Source: UBA6115 sp040776985
GTDB lineage: Bacteria; Bacillota; Clostridia; Christensenellales; Aristaeellaceae
Assembly (NCBI GenBank): GCA_040776985.1
Contig: JAXGZL010000002.1
Span: 682,001 to 746,000 of the forward strand
Length of the DNA stretch: 64,000 nt
Direction: 5' to 3'
Part shown: one piece after another, positions 1-5,867 of the stretch
Position numbering within the stretch: position 1 is the stretch's first letter
How the letters are laid out: every line of letters starts with the position of its first letter
Program-made: the position numbers and the translations under genes
Notes under the pieces: generated by a model
Seen by the model: only the letters and a program-made list of their open reading frames with translations
Told to the model about the DNA's origin: nothing
The model's database searches: none

Positions 1-7
1 GGAAGAG

Positions 8-355
8 ATGTTCGCCCTGCAAAAGTCTTTTAACGACAGCATCATCAAAACCCGCCACCTGGAGCACATCACCCGGGAGGAATGGCTGCAAAAACGCGCT
101 TTGGCCCTGTTTTGTGAAACCGCTGAAATGCTGGAAGAAGTCAATTATAAATGGTGGAAAAACGAAAAGCCGGTGGACGAGGACGCGGTAAAGGAAGAGC
201 TAGTAGACATGTTTCACTTTTTCTTAAGCCTTTGCCTGTCAGTGGATATGGACGCCGGGGAGCTGCACGCGCTTTATCTGAAAAAGAACCAGATCAATTT
301 TAAGCGACAGACCGGGGAAGTGGACAAGCCAGGCTACAAATTGACAGAATCATAA
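8..355 (+). CDS. MazG-like / dimeric dUTPase-like nucleotide pyrophosphatase (5' end may lie outside window)
   Basis: A 115-residue all-alpha protein of the MazG/dimeric-dUTPase superfamily, which hydrolyses (d)NTPs to monophosphate and pyrophosphate with Mg2+. Visible are the first acidic pair in CETAEMLEEVNYKWW and the second in KEELVDMFHFFLSLCL, which match the ExxE and ExxD metal-binding helices. The FKYW-like aromatic patch after the first helix and the HFFLSL motif resemble the dUTPase_2 branch more than classic MazG, so dUTP is a reasonable but unproven substrate. The frame is open to the window edge, and the purine-rich GGAAGAG directly abuts the ATG with no spacer, so the true start may lie upstream. 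Confidence 0.7.
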   Translation: MFALQKSFNDSIIKTRHLEHITREEWLQKRALALFCETAEMLEEVNYKWWKNEKPVDEDAVKEELVDMFHFFLSLCLSVDMDAGELHALYLKKNQINFKRQTGEVDKPGYKLTES

Positions 356-381
356 CATTTCGGTGAACAGATGTGACATTC

Positions 382-410
382 TTGCAACATGTCTGGCTTT
401 CAGGTAGAAT
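382..410 (+). promoter_or_regulatory. Sigma-A promoter of the secreted DUF3298-like gene
   Basis: TTGCAA at 382-387 and TAGAAT at 405-410 are separated by 17 bp. The predicted transcript starts near 417, about 32 nt before the ATG at 449. This rules out the in-frame start further upstream at 389. Confidence 0.65.
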
Positions 411-448
411 ACAACTATCTGGAACAACAGTTTGTAAGGAGGATCAGC

Positions 449-1624
449 ATGTTTTCAAAGTCTTTTCGCCGCGCGTTCCTCTTCGTGATGATTTTTATCC
501 TGTTCACCGTTTCCTTTTCCCTTGCCCAGGCCACAGGCAGCGTTGAAATGATAAGCAGCGAGAAACCCGGGGCAAAGGTCAGCTATCCCAGCCTCACCGG
601 CTTTCCCAACACCTTCATGCAGGACAGCGTCAATCATGCCATCATGACCGCAGGCGGCATCCAGGGCTTCCTGGACCTGCTGGGCACCTATCATGAGGGG
701 TTGCCCGGCAACCTGCGGGTGGACAGCACAGCGCAAACCCTGACCTCCTCTTCAGGCGGCCTGCTGGCTGTCCTGATTGAAGCGGAGGGCAACCTGTCCT
801 TTGGCCCGCCATCCCACCGCTACACCCCCTTGATGTTCAACCTGGCCACCGGGCAGCCTGTCCAGTGCGGCGAGCTGTTCAAGGACTGCGACGCAGCAAA
901 AGCCACGATTGAAGACAAGCTGGAAGACACGCTGGGGGAAGAGCTGTCCAACTATCTGGACACCGGGGACCTGTTCCCTTTACCCATGGACCGTTTTTTA
1001 CTGACGGAGACGGGCATCAGTTTCTACTATCCTGAGGGCAGCATGGTCTGGCTGTCAGGGAAGAGCGCCTTTGTACATTTTCTGTATCATGAGTTGAGGG
1101 ACCTTTTGAACCTGGAAGAGGGCAGCCTGCTGTCCGGCCTTGATTTGACGGGGAAACTGTCCCACACCCAGGCGTCAAAGCCCGCCATTGAGCAGGCAGC
1201 TGCGGAAGGGAGCCTGCCCGGCCTTCCAGTCAGGCTGGGGGAGGATATGGAAGCAGTCAGAACGTCCTACCCCCTGCTGCATGACCCGGAAGGCTTTATC
1301 GCCGGGCAGAAGTATCAGCTGGAGGACGACCGTTTCAGGGGCAGCTGGGTGCTGTCAGAGGACGGCAAGGCAGTTACTGGGCTGATCAGCCGGCGGATGA
1401 ACCTGTTTGGCCTGACCACGGGTAAAACCACTGAGGAAGAGATCAGTCAAGTGCTGGGCGCACCTCAAAGCGCTGTTGACCTGACCCAGGAGGCGGCGAG
1501 CCTTTATGGCGTTCCTGCCGGCAAAATGCTGGATTACAGCTTTTCCGGTAATCAACTGTTCCTGTTTATTGACCAGAACCAGGTGCTCAGCGGCATCTGG
1601 CTGAACCAAGACAAGGCGGCATAA
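449..1624 (+). CDS. Secreted protein with DUF3298/RsiV-like domain
   Basis: A 391-residue exported protein. I start it at the ATG at 449 because AAGGAGG lies at 436-442 and a promoter lies just upstream; the residues from there form a clear signal peptide (basic FSKSFRR, hydrophobic core, SLAQA cleavage region). Residues about 110-230 fit the PdaC/DUF3298 pattern, with a FNLATGQPV strand, an ELF turn and a late FYYPEG strand. This domain occurs in anti-sigma factors such as RsiV and in wall-associated proteins. The C-terminal part has no family I recognise. It ends 2 nt before ftsK, so the two are probably cotranscribed. An envelope role is inferred from export and domain only. Confidence 0.6.
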   Translation: MFSKSFRRAFLFVMIFILFTVSFSLAQATGSVEMISSEKPGAKVSYPSLTGFPNTFMQDSVNHAIMTAGGIQGFLDLLGTYHEGLPGNLRVDSTAQTLTSSSGGLLAVLIEAEGNLSFGPPSHRYTPLMFNLATGQPVQCGELFKDCDAAKATIEDKLEDTLGEELSNYLDTGDLFPLPMDRFLLTETGISFYYPEGSMVWLSGKSAFVHFLYHELRDLLNLEEGSLLSGLDLTGKLSHTQASKPAIEQAAAEGSLPGLPVRLGEDMEAVRTSYPLLHDPEGFIAGQKYQLEDDRFRGSWVLSEDGKAVTGLISRRMNLFGLTTGKTTEEEISQVLGAPQSAVDLTQEAASLYGVPAGKMLDYSFSGNQLFLFIDQNQVLSGIWLNQDKAA

Positions 1625-1626
1625 GC

Positions 1627-4401
1627 GTGTCAACTGCGAAGCGAAAAACAAAACAGACCATTCAATCCACCGACCGGGGCGGCCTTGTGCTGCTGTTTGT
1701 GGGCGGGCTGATGCTGTTGTTTGGCTTCCTTACTTTACTGGGGCTTACCCTGCAGACCGCGTCCCCCTCCCTGGGCGTGTTTAAAAAGGCTGCCCTGGGC
1801 CTGGGTGGCAGTCTGTACTGGGGCATTCCCATTCTTTTTATCGGATGGGGCACTGCCATCAGCATTTCTACCAAGCGCTATGTCAGCTTTTATCCCTTCA
1901 TTGTGGGGACTGCCCTTTTCATGTGTGTGGCAGCCTTGATCACTTTGCTGACAAGCGTGGTGGGGTTTCAGGATCTGATGGACTTTGTGCGCAACCTGAA
2001 CCTCAATACCAGGAGAAGCCCCAACCCTGACAGCATGGGAGAATACATCGCCACTGCCTATCAGCAGTATTATGGCAAGTTCTCATCAGATGCCATTCTC
2101 CCAGGGGGCGGAGCCCTTGGCATGCTGCTCAGCTTCCCTTTCTGGACCGCCCTGGGACGGGTTGGCAGCGTGGCGCTGCTGATCATCGCTTCCATTGGCT
2201 TGCTCTTTGCCCTGCTCCGGACCAGCCCCATTGCCCTGGTGCAGCGGGTGTCGGACAGGCTGCATCACCGTCAGATACCGCAGCAGCCCACTTCCGCGCA
2301 GCCTGCGGCAGAGCATCCAGCAGCAGAAGCGGAGCCTGTTTATCAGGTGCCCACCGAACCCTATGACTTTGGCGAGCCTGTCATCACAACCGATAACCAG
2401 GTCTACGATGTTCCCATGCCGGAGCCTTTGATGGAGGAACCGGTCTCATATCCCGCCTGGCCTGCGCCTGCTTATCAGCCGCAGTCTACCGGCAGATATG
2501 AAGAGGATCCGGAGACATCATCCTTTATCCCTCAGGCGCCGGCAGACCTGTGGCTCAGCCCGGAGCCAGTCACAAAGCCTGCGCCAAAACCAAATCCAGC
2601 GCCTGTAAAGGCGCCTGAACAGATTATTCATACTGCCCCTGAGCCTGTTATCGTGGAGCCAGTTCAGCCAGCCCCAGCACCGCAGGCAATAGAGGAGAAG
2701 GCCCCCGAAGTTGAGGTGCAGCAGCCTGTAAAGGCCGTTGAGCCTGAGCCACAGCTCGCCCCCGCACCGCCGCCACCGCCAAAAGTCAACGACACGCCCA
2801 AGCCTGTGCTGACCGGCATGGCCGTCACCCCCAGCGGGGAGCGGATCACCATTCCCACCCGGGGGCAGTTGCCTGAAAAGGAGCGGAAGCTGGACGGAAC
2901 CGCCAGGGAACAAAAACCGCGCCAGGTGGCGTTCAGCCTGGATCCCTACCAGGCGCCCCCCATGCGCCTGCTGGCTGTGCCGCCTGAAACAAACCAAGCT
3001 GACACCACCGAGGAAGACCAGGCCAAGGCCAACCGGCTGATTGAAACCCTGAGCAGCTTTGCCATCCCGGCCCAGCTGCACCACATCACCCATGGTCCCA
3101 CCGTCACCCGCTTTGCGATCCGGCTGGCGGAAGGAGTGAACGTCAGCAAGCTGCGCAGCGTCATGGACAACCTCACCATTGAGCTGAAGGCAAAGGGCGA
3201 TATCCGGGCGGAAATCCCCATCCCCGGCACCTCCTTTGTGGGCCTTGAGGTGTCAAACGACACCACCTCCAAGGTCTACTTAAGCGAGGTGTTGAACGCC
3301 CCCAGGACCCGGGAGGTGAAGTCGCCCACCACTGTGGCCTTGGGCAAGGACATCACCGGCACCCCCATTCTGGCGGAATTGATGGACATGCCCCATTTGC
3401 TGATTGCGGGCGCTACTGGCAGCGGTAAGTCTGTCTGCATCAACAGCATCATCTGCAGCATCCTGTACCGGGCTTCGCCCCAGCAGGTGCGCCTGATTCT
3501 GATCGACCCCAAGTTTGTAGAGCTTCAGCCCTACAACGACGTGCCCCACCTGCTGCTGCCGGTGATCACCGACGCCAAAAAGGCAACCATGGCGCTGGAC
3601 TGGGTCTGCACGGAGATGGACGAACGCTATCAGATCATGCAGAAGGCGGGCGTGCGCAACCTGGACGCCTACAACAAGCGCCTGGGTCCGGATGAGGAGC
3701 CGCTGCCGCGGATTATCGTGATTGTGGACGAGATGGCGGATTTGATGACCGTCAGCGGCAAAATCATCGAGGATCACATCAAGCGTATCACCGCCAAGGC
3801 CAGGGCAGCCGGCATCTGCCTGATCCTGGCCACCCAGCGGCCCAGCGTCAACATCATCACCGGGGTGATCAAGGCTAATATCCCTGGCCGCATCGCCTTC
3901 CGGGTGGCTTCCCCCTTTGACAGCAAGACCATCCTGGATGCCCAGGGCGCTGAAAAACTGCTGGGCTACGGCGATATGCTGTTCCGGGGCAGCATCCGGG
4001 ACCCCATCCGCGTGCAGGGCTGCTTTGTCAGTGACCGGGATGTGGAGCAGACGGTTGAGTACATCAAAAGCCGCAACAAAGCGGACTATAACCTGGACAT
4101 CATGGAGCATATTGAAAAGCAGGAACAGGCTGAAAACGGCAGCATGAATGAGGTGGGCGATGGGGGAGAGGACGGCTATGATGAGCTTCTGCCCCAGGCC
4201 ATTGAAATGGCGGTGGAGTCGGGGCAGATGTCCATCAGCATGCTGCAGCGCGTCCTGCGGATTGGTTATGCCAGGGCTGGCCGCCTGATTGATGAGATGG
4301 ACCGCCGCGGGGTGATCAGTGGCAACGAGGGCACCAAGGCCCGCAAAACCCTGATGACCAGGGAGCAGTACACCGCATTTCTGGAACAGTCAGATCTGTA
4401 A
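1627..4401 (+). CDS. ftsK: DNA translocase FtsK/SpoIIIE
   Basis: A 924-residue septum-anchored, ATP-driven dsDNA translocase that clears chromosomal DNA from the closing septum. It starts at GTG 1627. The first about 200 residues carry four membrane segments. They are followed by a Pro/Glu/Ala-rich linker (about 215-410) and the motor: Walker A GATGSGKS at residues 595-602, Walker B in IIVIVDEMADLM, and the ATQRPSVNIITGVIKANIP region. The C-terminal about 65 residues form the winged-helix gamma domain that reads KOPS/SRS sequences. The length is typical. It could be the vegetative FtsK/SftA type or SpoIIIE; no sporulation genes sit beside it, so I use the general name. Confidence 0.95.
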   Translation: MSTAKRKTKQTIQSTDRGGLVLLFVGGLMLLFGFLTLLGLTLQTASPSLGVFKKAALGLGGSLYWGIPILFIGWGTAISISTKRYVSFYPFIVGTALFMCVAALITLLTSVVGFQDLMDFVRNLNLNTRRSPNPDSMGEYIATAYQQYYGKFSSDAILPGGGALGMLLSFPFWTALGRVGSVALLIIASIGLLFALLRTSPIALVQRVSDRLHHRQIPQQPTSAQPAAEHPAAEAEPVYQVPTEPYDFGEPVITTDNQVYDVPMPEPLMEEPVSYPAWPAPAYQPQSTGRYEEDPETSSFIPQAPADLWLSPEPVTKPAPKPNPAPVKAPEQIIHTAPEPVIVEPVQPAPAPQAIEEKAPEVEVQQPVKAVEPEPQLAPAPPPPPKVNDTPKPVLTGMAVTPSGERITIPTRGQLPEKERKLDGTAREQKPRQVAFSLDPYQAPPMRLLAVPPETNQADTTEEDQAKANRLIETLSSFAIPAQLHHITHGPTVTRFAIRLAEGVNVSKLRSVMDNLTIELKAKGDIRAEIPIPGTSFVGLEVSNDTTSKVYLSEVLNAPRTREVKSPTTVALGKDITGTPILAELMDMPHLLIAGATGSGKSVCINSIICSILYRASPQQVRLILIDPKFVELQPYNDVPHLLLPVITDAKKATMALDWVCTEMDERYQIMQKAGVRNLDAYNKRLGPDEEPLPRIIVIVDEMADLMTVSGKIIEDHIKRITAKARAAGICLILATQRPSVNIITGVIKANIPGRIAFRVASPFDSKTILDAQGAEKLLGYGDMLFRGSIRDPIRVQGCFVSDRDVEQTVEYIKSRNKADYNLDIMEHIEKQEQAENGSMNEVGDGGEDGYDELLPQAIEMAVESGQMSISMLQRVLRIGYARAGRLIDEMDRRGVISGNEGTKARKTLMTREQYTAFLEQSDL

Positions 4402-4407
4402 GAATAG

Positions 4408-4446
4408 AAAAAAGAGGCGCGGGATGTTTCCAGCACCTCTTTTTTT
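4408..4446. terminator. Bidirectional rho-independent terminator
   Basis: AAAAAGAGG pairs with CCTCTTTTT around a loop of about 18 nt, giving a T-run on either strand. It sits between the convergent ends of ftsK and the minus-strand secreted protein gene. Confidence 0.8.
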
Positions 4447-4461
4447 ATTGTGGTTCAGGAA

Positions 4462-4992
4462 TTATTTCGCGTTTGCAGCGGCTTTTTCCAGCGCCAGCAG
4501 GAAGTCGCCCACGCTGATGGTGACGGAGGTTTTCAGATCCGGCACATCGGGCACCTGGGGATGACGCTCATCAGCCGCATAGACCGGCATGGCCAGCACT
4601 TCGGCCGGGGTCTTGCCCACGCAGTAGGCGGAGAAGGCAGCGGCCTGCTCGAACCAGTCCTTGCCGATGGCGCTGGCTTTGGACATGCCGTAGTTGGCGC
4701 CCAGCTCGTTCTTGGTCTGGAAGGCGGTGGGCAGGTCAACCACTTTGCCCTGGGCATCAAACTGAGTCCTGGTCTGCTGCATGTCGAAAATTGCAGACTT
4801 GATCTTGCCTTCGTCATCCAGCACAAGACTGCAAACAAGGGTGTTCACCTGGGTGCTGCCGTTTTTCTCTCCTGCGTCAGCAACATTGCTGATGGTGGTG
4901 ACAAAGCCAAGCCCATAGGTCTCGGCACTTGCCATGGCGGTCAGGCCCATCATCAGGACGGCCACAAGCAGGAAAACGACGGTTTTTTTCAT
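4462..4992 (-). CDS. Secreted small protein of a family linked to extracytoplasmic flavin/FMN-binding systems
   Basis: A 176-residue protein starting MKKTVVFLL with a clean signal peptide ending ASAE. GGAGG lies 9-10 nt upstream of the ATG at 4992, and a consensus promoter excludes the longer frame. The mature part has an alternating beta pattern (VCSLVLDDEGKIKSAIFD), then KNELGANYGM and AYCVGKTPAEV. I recognise this as a common exported family in anaerobic Firmicutes, resembling the FMN-binding fold but without an (S/T)GAT flavinylation motif. It diverges from the FAD synthetase and Rnf operon, which supports a link to extracytoplasmic redox, but no direct function can be assigned. Confidence 0.6.
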   Translation of the reverse strand: MKKTVVFLLVAVLMMGLTAMASAETYGLGFVTTISNVADAGEKNGSTQVNTLVCSLVLDDEGKIKSAIFDMQQTRTQFDAQGKVVDLPTAFQTKNELGANYGMSKASAIGKDWFEQAAAFSAYCVGKTPAEVLAMPVYAADERHPQVPDVPDLKTSVTISVGDFLLALEKAAANAK

Positions 4993-5025
4993 AGACAGAA
5001 TCCTCCAAATTGTTTTTGCCGGCAG

Positions 5026-5054
5026 ATCGTAACACTGGAATAAAATTCTGTCAA
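5026..5054 (-). promoter_or_regulatory. Sigma-A promoter for the secreted protein gene
   Basis: Read on the minus strand, TTGACA (5049-5054) and TACGAT (5026-5031) are separated by 17 bp. The predicted start near 5019 leaves a leader of about 27 nt before the ATG at 4992. Confidence 0.8.
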
Positions 5055-5143
5055 CAGGTTTGTTTTTATCATCATATAAATCCTGGTAATAACGCAATTG
5101 CAATTGAAAAGACTGGTTTTTTTGTACTCTATCCGCGTTCATC

Positions 5144-5172
5144 TTGACAGCGTTTTTAAGGCATGTTACTAT
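5144..5172 (+). promoter_or_regulatory. Sigma-A promoter for the FAD synthetase-Rnf operon
   Basis: TTGACA (5144-5149) and TACTAT (5167-5172) are separated by exactly 17 bp. The leader to the ATG at 5222 is only about 43 nt, too short for an FMN riboswitch. Between this promoter and the divergent one lie tandem CAATTG palindromes (5095-5106), a possible operator. Confidence 0.8.
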
Positions 5173-5221
5173 TCAATCATCAACGATCGCTTTTCTAATG
5201 AGTGGATAGGCGGGTTTTTTT

Positions 5222-5824
5222 ATGGAAGTGTATTGGCTTGACAAAATGGAGAGCCCAATCAAGTCTGGAACCGTGGTTTGTCTTGGTATGTTCGACGGTC
5301 TGCATCTGGGCCACCAGGCCCTGATCCGGGAGGGTATGCGCATCGCCAAAGAAAAGAATCTGTCTTTGTGCGTGCATACTTATGATATATTACCCATCAA
5401 CTTTATCCATCAGTCAGACAAGGTGGCGGAATTGACCCCGCTTCAGGAAAAGCTGGATCTGATCAAAGGCCAGCAGGTGGACATTACCGCCATTGATCCC
5501 TTCAACAACCAACTGCTCCACATGAGCGGACGCTCATTTTTTAACGACATTGTGGCAGGCAAGTTGAACGCCAGGCACGTGGTGGCCGGATTTGACCACC
5601 GCTTTGGCTACAGGGTGGACTCCGGCAAGGATGAGCTGGAAGCCTTCTGCAGGGAAAGGGGCATTGGGCTGAGCGTCATCCCGCCCGTCACCACCCAACA
5701 GGGGGATCTGATTTCAAGCACAGCCATCCGAAAAGCCATTCTGGCAGGCGACCTGGCCCTGGCGTCCCAGATGCTGGGCCGGGAAGCGGATCAGGGGATG
5801 ATTGACCGGGTTCAGGGCAAGTAG
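5222..5824 (+). CDS. Stand-alone FAD synthetase (FMN adenylyltransferase) domain
   Basis: A 200-residue protein matching only the N-terminal half of bifunctional RibF, which makes FAD from FMN and ATP. The nucleotidyltransferase HIGH-type motif is in GMFDGLHLGH (about residues 22-31), with VVAGFDHRFGYRVDSGK and the ISSTAIRKAI helix (the ISSTxIR motif). The protein stops right after the LGR segment, where RibF normally enters its riboflavin kinase domain. No kinase motif follows in any frame before the next gene. The shine-dalgarno is weak (AGGCGGG). Its place as first gene of the Rnf operon suggests it supplies FAD, the ApbE substrate used to flavinylate extracytoplasmic proteins; that link is inference. 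Confidence 0.8.
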   Translation: MEVYWLDKMESPIKSGTVVCLGMFDGLHLGHQALIREGMRIAKEKNLSLCVHTYDILPINFIHQSDKVAELTPLQEKLDLIKGQQVDITAIDPFNNQLLHMSGRSFFNDIVAGKLNARHVVAGFDHRFGYRVDSGKDELEAFCRERGIGLSVIPPVTTQQGDLISSTAIRKAILAGDLALASQMLGREADQGMIDRVQGK

Positions 5825-5867
5825 AGTCTTTACTTTAGATACACAGGCAGGGGAGGATAATCAAGGC

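Noticed and set aside
5173..5221. FMN riboswitch before the FAD synthetase
   Set aside because: The leader from the consensus promoter is only about 43 nt, far too short for the RFN fold, and none of its conserved segments are present.
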